A DNA stretch of 64,000 nucleotides from Cellulophaga sp. 20_2_10 (GCF_023476645.1 NZ_JAMCOJ010000005.1:287730-351729), one strand, 5' to 3'. Counted from the first letter of the stretch, positions 24,392-33,465 are shown. Program-made: numbers and translations. Notes: generated by a model from the sequence alone, not told the origin.

Positions 24392-25171
24392 ATGAATAAA
24401 TTAGACATTAGAACCGTAAACGTTGTGCAGTATGTGCAACCTTTACGAGAAGGTGGCTCTTTGCCTGCTATTGTAAAGGCAGATGATGACTTTCTTTATG
24501 TTTTAAAATTTAGAGGTGCCGGTCAAGGAACAAAAGCACTTATTGCCGAGTTTATTGGTGGCGAGCTTGCTCGTGCTATTGGTTTAAGAGTACCAGAATT
24601 GGTATTTGCTAAACTAGACGACTCTTTTAGCAAAACAGAGCCCGACGAGGAAATACAAGATTTACTAAAATTTAGCGTAGGTCTAAACCTAGGATTGCAT
24701 TATTTATCTAGTGCTATAACTTTTGATCCGTTAGTAACAACCGTAAATGCAAAAACAGCCTCTAAAGTGGTATTGCTAGACAGCATTATTAGCAATATAG
24801 ACCGTACAGCAAAAAACACCAATTTACTTATCTGGAACAAAGAGTTGTGGGTTATAGATAATGGTGCTAGCTTTTATTTTCATCACAACTGGCCCTTGTG
24901 GGAGAACCACTTAACCAGAACATTTCCGTTAATAAAAGACCACGTACTATTGCCACAAGCAACAGAACTAGACTACGCAAAACAAGAAATTACAAGTAAA
25001 ATTACACCGCAAATTATAGAAGATATTACCAATAGTATACCAGAAGATTGGCTTACCAACCAAACAGATTCTTTAACTCCTGCGCAAATGAGAGCTGCAT
25101 ATACCACGTATTTAAATGCAAAACTTGGAATGGTAGACGCGCTTATAAAAGAAGCTAAAGATGCAAGATAG
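24392..25171 (+). CDS. HipA-like kinase
   Basis: The 259-aa protein is a stand-alone HipA-like (PI3/4-kinase fold) protein. FLYVLKFRGAGQGTKALIAEFIGGELARAIGLRVPEL forms the nucleotide-binding N-lobe, and LLDSIISNIDRTAKNTNLLI plus LWVIDNGASFYFH carry the catalytic and metal-binding aspartates (NxDR and IDNG). It lacks the HipB-type partner and the N-terminal HipA domain of the classic toxin. Its stop overlaps the next gene (DUF3037) by 11 bp, a pairing seen repeatedly in bacteria. Substrate and role are unknown. Confidence 0.85.
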   Translation: MNKLDIRTVNVVQYVQPLREGGSLPAIVKADDDFLYVLKFRGAGQGTKALIAEFIGGELARAIGLRVPELVFAKLDDSFSKTEPDEEIQDLLKFSVGLNLGLHYLSSAITFDPLVTTVNAKTASKVVLLDSIISNIDRTAKNTNLLIWNKELWVIDNGASFYFHHNWPLWENHLTRTFPLIKDHVLLPQATELDYAKQEITSKITPQIIEDITNSIPEDWLTNQTDSLTPAQMRAAYTTYLNAKLGMVDALIKEAKDAR

Positions 25172-25544
25172 AGTTACGTTTGAATATGCCGTTATACGCA
25201 TTGTACCCAAAGTAGAACGCGAAGAATTTTTTAACATTGGTGTTATTTTATTTAGCAAACGAAAAAAGTTTTTAGGTGTAAAATACCATATAGACCGCAA
25301 CAAGCTAGAAGCTTTTTGTAAAGAGCTCGACTATAATTTGCTGCAAGATTACCTAAAAGCCTGGGAATTAGTTTGCAAAGGAGAACCCGCTGGTGGCGCA
25401 ATTGGCAAGTTAGAGTTGTCTGATAGGTTTAGATGGTTAGCAGCCTCTAGAAGCACCGTTATACAAAGCTCTAAAACGCACCCTGGTTTGTGCAACAACC
25501 CAGAAGAAACCTTAGAAAAACTATTTACTACGTATGTACTGTAG
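25161..25544 (+). CDS. DUF3037 domain protein
   Basis: The 127-aa protein matches DUF3037: FEYAVIRIVPKVEREEFFNIGVILF at the N-terminus, HIDRNKLEAF in the middle and LSDRFRWLAASRSTVIQSSKTHPGLC near the C-terminus, followed by LEKLFTTYVL. It starts 11 bp inside the HipA-like gene in another frame, so translation is coupled. The conserved pairing suggests that it is the regulator or substrate of the kinase, but this is inference. Confidence 0.88.
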   Translation: MQDRVTFEYAVIRIVPKVEREEFFNIGVILFSKRKKFLGVKYHIDRNKLEAFCKELDYNLLQDYLKAWELVCKGEPAGGAIGKLELSDRFRWLAASRSTVIQSSKTHPGLCNNPEETLEKLFTTYVL

Positions 25545-25565
25545 CAACCAACAAAATCTTATAAA

Positions 25566-26150
25566 ATGACCACCATAAAAAACTACACAAAAAGCATTTT
25601 TTTACTATTCGTAACGGCAGTTATAGTACAGTCTTGCAATATAGAAACCACTTATGAGACAGTTAACGTTAAAAACAGATTTTCAATTGTTTTACCTTCT
25701 TTTTTAACCAAAACCAATGACTTAAATGATGATGCAACCCTACAGTACCAAAACGAAAGAAGAGAGTTTTACGTTGCCGTAATTGAAGAATCTTTTGATG
25801 AGGTAGATATGGCTATTGAACAGCTTAAAGAAGAAAATTTAGATTTTAAAAATACGCTAGAAGATTATAAAAAAATGTCGTTTGATGATTACAAATCACA
25901 GCTTACAAATGCAGAAATGTATAACACTAAAGATACTATTGTTAACAATATGCAAGCAATTACAACGCATTTAAGGGGTAGAATTAATGGTGTAGACATC
26001 TTTTACTGTTTAGGCCTTTTTAAAGGTAAAACAGGCTATTACCAAGCAACATCTTGGACCCTCGCAAATAACGAAGGTTTGTATAATGACGATATGGATA
26101 AAATAATTTACTCTATAAAAGAAATTGAAGAAACAGAAGTAGCAGAATAA
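25566..26150 (+). CDS. Lipoprotein, 194 aa, possible PsbP/DcrB-like fold
   Basis: The signal peptide ends in a lipobox (FVTAVIVQSC, Cys24). The mature part (NRFSIVLPSFLTKTNDLNDDATLQYQN... FYVAVIEES) has the strand pattern of PsbP/Mog1/DcrB-like domains common in flavobacterial lipoproteins, but no diagnostic residue is visible. It lies 22 bp after the DUF3037 gene and may be its operon partner. Confidence 0.7.
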   Translation: MTTIKNYTKSIFLLFVTAVIVQSCNIETTYETVNVKNRFSIVLPSFLTKTNDLNDDATLQYQNERREFYVAVIEESFDEVDMAIEQLKEENLDFKNTLEDYKKMSFDDYKSQLTNAEMYNTKDTIVNNMQAITTHLRGRINGVDIFYCLGLFKGKTGYYQATSWTLANNEGLYNDDMDKIIYSIKEIEETEVAE

Positions 26151-26199
26151 GGGTATACCCAAAAAAGAACAAGATGTAAACACAAAACAGCTTAGTAAA

Positions 26200-26221
26200 G
26201 GTATGCTGTTATCAGCATACC
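26200..26221. other. Perfect hairpin in intergenic region
   Basis: GGTATGCT 26200-26207 and AGCATACC 26214-26221 form an 8-bp stem with a 6-nt loop. There is no U-tract, so it is probably not an intrinsic terminator. A second weak dyad (CTCTTCT/AGAAGAG) follows at 26232-26254. Confidence 0.5.
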
Positions 26222-26328
26222 AAACAAAATAGCTCTTCTAGTGTAAAAGAAGAGTAAAAGGAGGCGGGCACTGTTACTAGCATTAAGTGGTATTATAACC
26301 CTAAAAATGCGTATATTTAAAATAAAAA

Positions 26329-26787
26329 ATGAGCTCTACTGAACAAGTTAGACTATCCTCTAAATGGACCAATCTTAATTTGTACGCATATTTTTTTTGT
26401 CTATTAGCATTATTAATCATTTTAGTATGGATTTCAAAAGATCTAGAATTTCATATAATTATAGTCTTTTTTGGTCTAGTTTTACTTATAATTATTGGCT
26501 TGATTGCATACCAGTTTATGTATATCTGCAATGCATATATTGTTGGAGAAAAATTAATTTTAAAAAAACAGTTTAGAGCTGCTAAATCGTATTCTATTCA
26601 CAAAATAGGGAGCATACATTCTGTTTATATAAGTAGTGATAAGTACACTACTGTACAAATGAAAAATGAAGATAAGAGTTTAGAAAAATACATAATTCTG
26701 AGTAACGAATCTTTATTTTCTAAAACCATAGATCCAGAAGAAATGCTTATTCTACTCCGAGATACAGCTATGTATGAAAAAGAGTAA
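26329..26787 (+). CDS. Two-helix membrane protein, first of a tandem paralog pair, PH-like
   Basis: The 152-aa protein has two membrane segments (about 20-36 and 45-66), then a cytoplasmic domain of strands (NAYIVGEKLILKKQFRAAKSYSIHKIG, YTTVQMKNEDKSLEKYIIL) resembling bacterial PH-like (DUF304/YdbT-type) domains. It is paralogous over its whole length to the next gene. The match extends into the leader (TATATTTAAAATAAAAAA before both ATGs), so the duplication unit included the promoter region. The function is unknown. Confidence 0.8.
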   Translation: MSSTEQVRLSSKWTNLNLYAYFFCLLALLIILVWISKDLEFHIIIVFFGLVLLIIIGLIAYQFMYICNAYIVGEKLILKKQFRAAKSYSIHKIGSIHSVYISSDKYTTVQMKNEDKSLEKYIILSNESLFSKTIDPEEMLILLRDTAMYEKE

Positions 26788-26840
26788 AAAATGGTAAGCA
26801 TTAGCATAACCCCAAACTTTCATATATTTAAAATAAAAAA

Positions 26841-27299
26841 ATGGCAAACAACACAGAAATTAAATTATCATCTAGCTGGACCAATGTTGGCCTATACTTA
26901 GGTACAATTGTAGTAGTACTAATGATTCCGGTTTTAGCAAAGGTTATCCAAGAACAAGAGTTTCATATGGGTATGCTTTTAGCAGGTGCAATTTTTATAG
27001 CGCTTATTGGGTTTATTGTGTACTTGTTTATGTACCTCTGCGATGCTCGTGTTATTGGAGACAAACTAGTCTTAAAAAAGAAGTTTAGAGCAGCTAAACA
27101 CTACTCGTTTGATAAAATAGGGTATCCAAAATCCTTTCATTTAAAAAGATCTAAATACACTACGGTAGAAATGCAAAACGAAGACAAAAGCCAAGAAAAA
27201 TATCTAATAATGAATAATAGATCTTTACTTTCTTTTGAGAGTAAAGATGCAGAACAAACACTTATAGATCTTAGAAATATGGCAATGCGTAGTAAGTAA
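26841..27299 (+). CDS. Two-helix membrane protein, second of a tandem paralog pair, PH-like
   Basis: The protein has the same length (152 aa) and architecture as its neighbour 53 bp upstream: two membrane segments and a PH-like tail with CDARVIGDKLVLKKKFRAAKHYSFDKIG and YTTVEMQNEDKSQEKYLIM. The cytoplasmic domain is much better conserved between the copies than the membrane part, suggesting that the PH-like domain carries the function. A hairpin at 27345-27374 may terminate the pair. Confidence 0.8.
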   Translation: MANNTEIKLSSSWTNVGLYLGTIVVVLMIPVLAKVIQEQEFHMGMLLAGAIFIALIGFIVYLFMYLCDARVIGDKLVLKKKFRAAKHYSFDKIGYPKSFHLKRSKYTTVEMQNEDKSQEKYLIMNNRSLLSFESKDAEQTLIDLRNMAMRSK

Positions 27300-27738
27300 A
27301 TCAAAAACCATAGCTTTCTTAGTTCTTATTAATTATAAAAAACCAAGCCAGAAAAGAGGTTATTTTTCTGGTTTCTATTTAAAAATGTCCTTTAACTTTT
27401 ATGTGGTATAGACAAAGTATGGACATACAATAAAAATAAAATGTGTTGTATAAAAATTATGCTACACAATTCTTCTTCTTAAAATTATACCACTTTACAG
27501 CAATACCAGGTAACAAGCCTATTCTTCGTGGTAAAAAAATTGTATTAAAAAAATAATTTTAATCATCTAATAATCAGCCTGTCTATAAATTGTCCATTGA
27601 CTTTTATTGCAAAAATAGAGTACTATCGTGGTTGTATTTAATATGGCATTTTACAATTGCCACAGCTATTCTATTACAATTAGCTGCTAAATAACCATAG
27701 ACTCAAAATGAGTAGTACTTAATATTAAAATTAAAAAG
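27300..27738. other. 439-bp non-coding gap with a terminator-like hairpin
   Basis: AAGCCAGAAAA 27345-27355 and TTTTCTGGTTT 27364-27374 (one G-U pair) make a hairpin followed by a T-rich stretch, probably ending the tandem pair's transcript. The remaining 360 bp are AT-rich with no ORF or repeat I trust. This is a long leader for the small lipoprotein gene at 27739, and a regulatory RNA could lie here, but none is recognised. Confidence 0.55.
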
Positions 27739-28035
27739 ATGATTAAAAACTCAACAAAAATGATGGTTGCACTATGTGCATCTGCAATGTTATTAACCTC
27801 TTGTTACTCGTACACCAGTGTTGTAGGTACAGGAGCTCAAGGAAACAGTGAAACTAAGGAATGGAACCACTACCTAATTTATGGTTTAGCTCCTGTTGGT
27901 AGTTCTGACTCTAAAGCTATGGCTGGTGGCGCAGAGAACTATACGGTAACTACATCGCATTCTTTTGTAACAGGTTTAGTTACGGGGCTTACTCTTGGTA
28001 TATACGCACCAACAATTACAAAAGTTATTAAATAA
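27739..28035 (+). CDS. Small Bor-like lipoprotein
   Basis: The 98-aa protein has a lipobox (ALCASAMLLTSC, Cys22) and the layout of the Bor/Iss family: CYSYTSVVGTG after the lipid Cys, WNHYLIYGLAPVGSSDSKAMAGGAENYTV, and LVTGLTLGIYAPTITKVI at the end. Phage lambda Bor is a serum-resistance lipoprotein, but the many chromosomal homologs have no defined role. It has a long leader and its own terminator at 28046-28087. Confidence 0.7.
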   Translation: MIKNSTKMMVALCASAMLLTSCYSYTSVVGTGAQGNSETKEWNHYLIYGLAPVGSSDSKAMAGGAENYTVTTSHSFVTGLVTGLTLGIYAPTITKVIK

Positions 28036-28045
28036 TACCAAACCA

Positions 28046-28087
28046 AAAAGAGAAAGACTAGGGTTAACCTCCTTAGCTTTCTCTTTT
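28046..28087 (+). terminator. Terminator of the Bor-like gene
   Basis: AAAAGAGAAAG 28046-28056 pairs with CTTTCTCTTTT 28077-28087, with an inner weaker CTAGG/CCTTAG pairing. The plus-strand exit is TTTTAC. Confidence 0.75.
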
Positions 28088-28102
28088 ACATTTTATATAC
28101 TT

Positions 28103-28282
28103 ATGAAAAAAATAATATGTTATACCTCGCTATTATTTGCTCTTATATTATTTGTAAATATTACGCAGCTATTAATTTCAGACCTTAGTAGACTAACCCA
28201 TTATGGTATTGGTTATTTATTGGGTAAAGTAATTTTATTATTAGTTTTTTTAGCCATAGCATTCACCACTAAAAAGCATTAA
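28103..28282 (+). CDS. Small membrane protein, 59 aa
   Basis: I choose the ATG at 28103-28105 (MKKIICYTSLLFALILF). A longer frame to 27995 runs antisense to good sense and overlaps the Bor-like gene and its terminator. Two hydrophobic segments (about 6-22 and 36-54) with a short loop make a hairpin membrane protein. It is not recognised. It is convergent with the oxygenase gene, 3 bp away. Confidence 0.55.
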   Translation: MKKIICYTSLLFALILFVNITQLLISDLSRLTHYGIGYLLGKVILLLVFLAIAFTTKKH

Positions 28283-28285
28283 TTT

Positions 28286-28915
28286 TTACCCTAAAAACTG
28301 CCCTAATTTAGATGGTGTTTGTAACAACCAACCTGTTAGGCTGTATCTGTCTTTGTAAGATTTTAGTACAGCGTGCGGTACAGCATCACTCTTAAACAGT
28401 ACACACCTACCTGCTAAAGGCTCTACTAAAAATGACTTGTTATCTGGCGTGTAAATTTCTAGCTCACCACCATCGCCCTTTTGCCAACCTTCATTTAAAT
28501 ACACAATAAAAGAAATGGTTCGGTTATTTCGGTTTTTAAATTGGTCTAGGTGCTTGGTATAATGTCCGCCTGGAGGATAATTCGCAAAATGAAACTCGTA
28601 CCCAGATAAGCTTAAAAAACAGTACCTATTAAATACGTGCATTGCCTGATCTACAACCTCCCAAAAGGGTTTAATTTCTGCATCTCGCTCTTTATTTAAC
28701 CAAAAAGTATGGTCACCCCGAATTTCAGTATGTATCACATTTTTATCTAGTGCGCCAATACCTGCTTGCGCAAAATAATCTAGCTTAGATAAAAAGAATT
28801 CTCTAACTCCTAGGTACGTGTCTGTATCTAAAAAATCGTCAATAACTACGTAGTCGTTACAAGAAAGCTCATCTACCCAGGAGAGCCATTTCTCTGTTTG
28901 TATTTCAGTATCCAA
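28286..28915 (-). CDS. 2-oxoglutarate/Fe(II)-dependent oxygenase (prolyl 4-hydroxylase type)
   Basis: The 209-aa protein has the jelly-roll core with metal ligands in HYTKHLDQF (H-x-D), the distal His in DAVPHAVLKSYKDRYSLTGW, and the 2-oxoglutarate-binding Arg in DRYSLTGW. It resembles proline hydroxylase-like proteins that modify proteins in bacteria, including ribosomal or EF-Tu hydroxylases. The substrate is unknown. It is monocistronic. Confidence 0.88.
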   Translation of the reverse strand: MDTEIQTEKWLSWVDELSCNDYVVIDDFLDTDTYLGVREFFLSKLDYFAQAGIGALDKNVIHTEIRGDHTFWLNKERDAEIKPFWEVVDQAMHVFNRYCFLSLSGYEFHFANYPPGGHYTKHLDQFKNRNNRTISFIVYLNEGWQKGDGGELEIYTPDNKSFLVEPLAGRCVLFKSDAVPHAVLKSYKDRYSLTGWLLQTPSKLGQFLG

Positions 28916-29028
28916 ATTCTATTAAGAAAGACGGTAAATATAGATTAAAAAAGAACGCTTAAAACAAAAAATAAAATGAGGTCGAAAACTCATTTGTAAA
29001 AAATTATTACCTTTAAAAAAAAGCCACT

Positions 29029-29403
29029 ATGAGCCAAGATTTAAAAGAAAAAGCAATTGCATTTTACAAAACTGCTTATTTAGGAAACCCTAAAAAAGCG
29101 ATAGAAGAATACGTAGGTGAAGAATACATACAACACAACCCAGATGTAGAGAATGGTACCGCTGGTTTTATAGCCTATTTTGAACGTATGCAAACAGAAT
29201 ACCCAGATAAAAGCATTGAGTTTGTTAGAGCCATTACAGAGGGTGATCTAGTTGCATTACACACGCACCAAACCTGGCCTGGGAATGACCAATATATTAC
29301 CATGGATTTTTTTAGATTTGACCAAAACGGTAAAATTGTAGAACATTGGGACGCTATACAGCAAATACCTAAAGCCTCTAAAAACCCAAATACAATGTAT
29401 TAA
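29029..29403 (+). CDS. SnoaL-like / NTF2-like protein
   Basis: The 124-aa NTF2-fold protein begins with a helix (LKEKAIAFYKTAYLGNPKKAIEEYV) followed by YIQHNPDVENGTAGFIAYFE, VRAITEGDLVALHTHQTWPG and MDFFRFDQNGKIVEHWDAIQ, the usual SnoaL-like order. Many homologs are annotated as predicted SnoaL-like aldol-condensation enzymes, but activity is not shown. It stands alone with no signal peptide. Confidence 0.85.
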   Translation: MSQDLKEKAIAFYKTAYLGNPKKAIEEYVGEEYIQHNPDVENGTAGFIAYFERMQTEYPDKSIEFVRAITEGDLVALHTHQTWPGNDQYITMDFFRFDQNGKIVEHWDAIQQIPKASKNPNTMY

Positions 29404-29536
29404 CCTGCCTTACTTTGTTCTTTACAGCTAAAAAAATGTACAAAAGGTACTTTTACTTAAATAACATCGTTATAAATTTTAACCAACTTTAGGATTAGGC
29501 TTAAAGATAAATAACCTTAACCAAATTTATAAACTT

Positions 29537-30205
29537 ATGGACGGACTAAGAGTACTCTTGCTAGTAGCAGGTGTTATTATTTTGCTTATCAATTTTTTTA
29601 TCAATTCTGGAAATATTATTAAAATAGTTAAATACTGTTTTCAAACAAATTCTATTGCCAATTACTGGGATCTAATTTTTAAAAGTTGCTTTAGCGGGCG
29701 CGCTATTATTTCATCAATAATAGGCCTTGTTTTAGGTGTTATTATTTTTATAATTATTACTCCAATTATTTTAATTAGAAGAGTATTGGGTGCTAAAAAA
29801 ACAAATGCTTTATTAGATGAAGGATTAATTTTTCAGTATCCCGATTTAAACTTAGAAAACGACAAGCTTGTATTTAAAACTAACATTAATAATGAGCTAG
29901 GTATTCAAGTTCCAAATGTTAACGCATCTGGTAAACTTAGAGTAGATGCTATAATCGCTATTAGTGAAATAACAAAAGAGTGCGAAGCTAAAGGCCTAAA
30001 ATTAGAATATAAGGTAATGCATAAATTACCTCTAGAAAATAAAACGGAAGCTCTTATATCACTATTTTTAACGGTAAACAACCAAGAAATTCCTACATAC
30101 TTTATCTACACACCAACACACGTACAACAGTATAACAAAATAAGAAACAAGCTATATGCAGCTGGTTATAAAAAGATAATTTATTTTTCTACCATCCAAT
30201 TTTAA
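29537..30205 (+). CDS. Membrane protein, 222 aa, unknown
   Basis: Two hydrophobic regions (about 4-22 and 58-85) anchor a soluble C-terminal domain of about 125 aa, whose strands and YFIYTPTHVQQYNKIRNKLYAAGYKKIIYF ending resemble a small alpha/beta fold. It lies 11 bp before a secreted protein gene, so the two are likely expressed together. No family is recognised. Confidence 0.7.
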   Translation: MDGLRVLLLVAGVIILLINFFINSGNIIKIVKYCFQTNSIANYWDLIFKSCFSGRAIISSIIGLVLGVIIFIIITPIILIRRVLGAKKTNALLDEGLIFQYPDLNLENDKLVFKTNINNELGIQVPNVNASGKLRVDAIIAISEITKECEAKGLKLEYKVMHKLPLENKTEALISLFLTVNNQEIPTYFIYTPTHVQQYNKIRNKLYAAGYKKIIYFSTIQF

Positions 30206-30216
30206 AAACTTAAAAA

Positions 30217-31065
30217 ATGACCAAAAAAGTACTTGCTTGTATAGCCTTTAGTTTGTGTGCTAAACTAACTTTAGCACAAGACATAAACTTATTTGTAAAT
30301 GATATAAAAGAAGAACGATATCTAGAGTCTAACAAAAGTTTTGTAGAACTCACAGCTCTAATTAAAGGTATTAAGGTTGATGATTTAAACCAGATAAAAA
30401 TAAAATCTATAACTACTGCCGCTGCAGATGATGGTAGCACATTACAAAAAAAAGAAAGTTTTTTTGGAGACGATTATAGTAGCGATAACGAGTTTAAAAT
30501 TAAACTAGAAGCACCAACACGTAAAGCTACTAAACTCGTAAACATAGAAGGTATACTAAAGTATTTTAGCCCTACTGAGGCTAATGGCGGAAAAGTACTC
30601 GTTAAAAACCCGCTTACTTATTACAACAAAAACCTATTAAGCAAAAAATACAAGGACGTAAAACTTACCTTAATAGATAAAGCTGCTTTAGATAAGTTAA
30701 AAGAAAAGGATGAAAAAGAATACCAAGAAAAGATTGAAGAGCTAAAAAAATCTGGCGTAATGGCAGAGGGTATGGCCGAAACGGTAGGTGCTTTTAAACA
30801 ATTTTTTGATGGTTTTGGAAACTTTGGCAACGAAAATGCATTGTCTTTTTACGTAGAAGATTCTAACGAGAAAATAGTAGACATCTTAATTTATAATGCT
30901 GAAGGTAAAAAAATGAATTACGGCAGAAGCAAAAACGGAGCTCACAAGCTTAGTATTAGTTTAAGTGAAGAAATACAAGCCAACTGGACTATAGAAATTT
31001 TAATAGAAAGCGAACAAGCTTTAAAAGAACACAAATTTAAAATTGCAAGTGTTCTTTTACCATAA
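30217..31065 (+). CDS. Secreted protein, 282 aa, unknown
   Basis: A signal peptide (MTKKVLACIAFSLCAKLTLAQ, cleavage likely after LTLA) precedes a soluble periplasmic or secreted protein with a beta N-terminal part (about 22-130), a lysine/glutamate-rich helix (DKLKEKDEKEYQEKIEELKK, about 158-178) and a C-terminal beta domain. It is not recognised. It is convergent with pbpC. A weak symmetrical hairpin (AATACTAG/CTAGTATT) spans the gap. Confidence 0.7.
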   Translation: MTKKVLACIAFSLCAKLTLAQDINLFVNDIKEERYLESNKSFVELTALIKGIKVDDLNQIKIKSITTAAADDGSTLQKKESFFGDDYSSDNEFKIKLEAPTRKATKLVNIEGILKYFSPTEANGGKVLVKNPLTYYNKNLLSKKYKDVKLTLIDKAALDKLKEKDEKEYQEKIEELKKSGVMAEGMAETVGAFKQFFDGFGNFGNENALSFYVEDSNEKIVDILIYNAEGKKMNYGRSKNGAHKLSISLSEEIQANWTIEILIESEQALKEHKFKIASVLLP

Positions 31066-31092
31066 AAATAATAATACTAGGGTGGTATAGTA

Positions 31093-33465
31093 CTACTCTA
31101 GTATTGTTATCCATATAACAGCATCATTACCAACCTCATCTACAACGGTAATTTTGTGTGCTCCTGGTTTTGGTTTCACTGCAATTTCATGAAAGTCCGA
31201 TGTCTGCTTTACAAACTCATCATCTACATACCAAAAAACCTTAGTTTTTGTTTTAGCGTGCGCTAACTTAAAAACAACTTCATTGGTGTTTCCTTCAAAG
31301 TTTTTAGGCAATGTTATTTTTGCGCCACTTTTAGGATAAATAAACTCCATTACCTTGGCGTTCTCCGTTTTACAATCGTTTCTAAAATTTGGTAATGTTT
31401 TATAAGTAACGTTCGTTTTCTTATAATAAAATTCTTGTAATGGAGGCAACACAAACCAAGGCTTGCTCACCATAGTTTCTAGCGGCTCACAAGACGTATT
31501 TACCTGAAACTGTTGCTTAGCATCTAAATGTACTATTCTATGGTACGGACAGGCTTTTACATAGTTTTGCTTAGCCGGAATCTTTATTTTCTTTATCGGA
31601 CAAATAGGAGTTGCCAAATACCCGCTAGTAGCACAAACATCTATTTCTGTAAACTCGTCTAAAGGTTCTAAAAACCATTTTGTTTTAGGTAGTACATTAA
31701 ACACATCAAACAAAATAGGTGCTGCACTAGAAACCCCTGTTACATTAGGTCTGCCCTCACCATCTGCATTGCCAACCCAAACACCAACAACTTGGTCTTT
31801 TGTAACACCAATTGCCCATGCATCTTTGTTTCCAAAACTAGTTCCTGTTTTCCACGCAATTTGCTTAGAAGAGTCATAAAACTCCCAAGATTCTTGTCCT
31901 TCTGGTCTGTTTACCTCTTTCATTGCCTCAAAAGTTAGGTACATACTTGCGGCATCAAAAATTGTTTTTTGGGTAGATTTAGATCCAAAATTTACCTCTT
32001 GACTATCTTGTAAAATAGGCTCTGCAAATTCTTTTGTATAATATTCACTAGAGGTTGCATTAAAATGATTTACCGTAGAAGCCATAGAGGCATAGGTTTT
32101 ACATAAATCCCACAAGCTACTTTCTGCGCCTCCTAAAATTAGGGTTAGTCCATAATGATCTGCTGGCTTATTTATTCCTTTTAGATTAAAAAATTCTAAT
32201 TGGTCTCTAAATTTTTGTAATCCGTAGGATTGTAACAATCGAACTGACGGAATATTTAACGACCTAGCTAGCGCTTTTTTTGCTTGTACTGCGCCACTAA
32301 AATTCTCATTAAAATTCTGAGGCGAGTATCCTGCTATTTGCGTTGGTATATCCGCTACCAACATATCTGGTATAAGCTCGCCAGCGTCTAACATTGCCGT
32401 GTACAACAATGGTTTTATGGTACTACCTGTACTACGGTTGGCCTGTACCATATCTACATCTTTCTCGTGTTGTCTGTCGGTTTTTGTGTTCCCTACATAC
32501 GCCATAACTTTACGCGTATGCACATCTAAAACCAAAACAGCTACGTTAAACACCTGATTTTGTTTTAAGTGCGAATAATGTTTTTGAACCACGGCATTTA
32601 CATTGGCCTGCAATGGTGCCTTTATACTACTTACTATTCTTTCTCCCTTATGTTTTTGGGCAATATGTGTTACCAAATGTTGCGCCATCTGTGGCAAAGC
32701 ATATGGTTTTTGTGGCAATTCTTCTAAAAGTGCTAAGCTGTATGTAGTTTCGTCTATTATACTTTCTTCTAAAAGTTTTTTAAGTAATCGGTTTCTCTTT
32801 TTCAACAACCGTTGTTGATTTTTACCTGGATATATTAAACTTGGTGCATTTGGCAAAACGGCTAAAGTTGCTGTTTCTGCCCAAGATAACTGATGGGATT
32901 TTAACCCAAAATAACGCCAAGAAGCAACTTCTAAACCAACAACATTACCACCATAGGGTGCATTACTGGCATACATTTTTAAAATTTCTTCTTTAGAAGA
33001 TCTAAACTCTAAACGTGTTGCCCAAATAAGTTCTATAAATTTTTCTACGTACGATCTTTTTTTACCCTCGCGAGCCAAACGTATTACTTGTTGTGTAATA
33101 GTACTACCACCACGTACTGTTTTGCCTGCTTTTATATTCTGTACAACTGCATTTGCTATAGAGACCGGATTAAAACCAAAGTGTTGGTAAAAATGTGCAT
33201 CTTCAAACTGAAGTAAACAATGTTCGAATTTTTTAGGAATACTATCTACTTCTGGAAATCGCCATTGCCCATCGCTAGCTATTTGTGCTCCCAAAAGCAC
33301 ACCCTCTCTACTCTCTACAACCGTTGCCGTAGGTGCATTAAAGAGTTGTTTTGGCAAACAAAAATAATAGGCAATTGAAAGTATTGCCAACACTATGCTT
33401 TTTTTAGGGTGTTTTGCTAGAAACCTACCAACGCTAGTGTTTTTTACCTTAGTTAAAAAACTCAT
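31093..33465 (-). CDS. pbpC: Penicillin-binding protein 1C
   Basis: This is a bifunctional peptidoglycan glycosyltransferase/transpeptidase-type protein. The 790-aa protein has an N-terminal membrane anchor (about 22-38), a GT51 domain with catalytic EDAHFYQHFG (E88) and GGSTITQQVIRL (119-130), a transpeptidase domain with the SxxK in RSTGSTIKPLLY and the KTG in AWKTGTSFGNKDAW, and a C-terminal BiPBP_C domain. In proteobacteria PBP1C is paired with an alpha-2-macroglobulin, and such a gene lies 2 kb away at 35429. The start codon overlaps the end of the upstream monooxygenase gene by 17 bp. Confidence 0.95.
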   Translation of the reverse strand: MSFLTKVKNTSVGRFLAKHPKKSIVLAILSIAYYFCLPKQLFNAPTATVVESREGVLLGAQIASDGQWRFPEVDSIPKKFEHCLLQFEDAHFYQHFGFNPVSIANAVVQNIKAGKTVRGGSTITQQVIRLAREGKKRSYVEKFIELIWATRLEFRSSKEEILKMYASNAPYGGNVVGLEVASWRYFGLKSHQLSWAETATLAVLPNAPSLIYPGKNQQRLLKKRNRLLKKLLEESIIDETTYSLALLEELPQKPYALPQMAQHLVTHIAQKHKGERIVSSIKAPLQANVNAVVQKHYSHLKQNQVFNVAVLVLDVHTRKVMAYVGNTKTDRQHEKDVDMVQANRSTGSTIKPLLYTAMLDAGELIPDMLVADIPTQIAGYSPQNFNENFSGAVQAKKALARSLNIPSVRLLQSYGLQKFRDQLEFFNLKGINKPADHYGLTLILGGAESSLWDLCKTYASMASTVNHFNATSSEYYTKEFAEPILQDSQEVNFGSKSTQKTIFDAASMYLTFEAMKEVNRPEGQESWEFYDSSKQIAWKTGTSFGNKDAWAIGVTKDQVVGVWVGNADGEGRPNVTGVSSAAPILFDVFNVLPKTKWFLEPLDEFTEIDVCATSGYLATPICPIKKIKIPAKQNYVKACPYHRIVHLDAKQQFQVNTSCEPLETMVSKPWFVLPPLQEFYYKKTNVTYKTLPNFRNDCKTENAKVMEFIYPKSGAKITLPKNFEGNTNEVVFKLAHAKTKTKVFWYVDDEFVKQTSDFHEIAVKPKPGAHKITVVDEVGNDAVIWITILE

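Noticed and set aside
27995..28102. Upstream extension of the 59-aa membrane protein to 27995
   Set aside because: It would overlap the Bor-like gene and its terminator; the ATG at 28103 starts a typical hydrophobic N-terminus.
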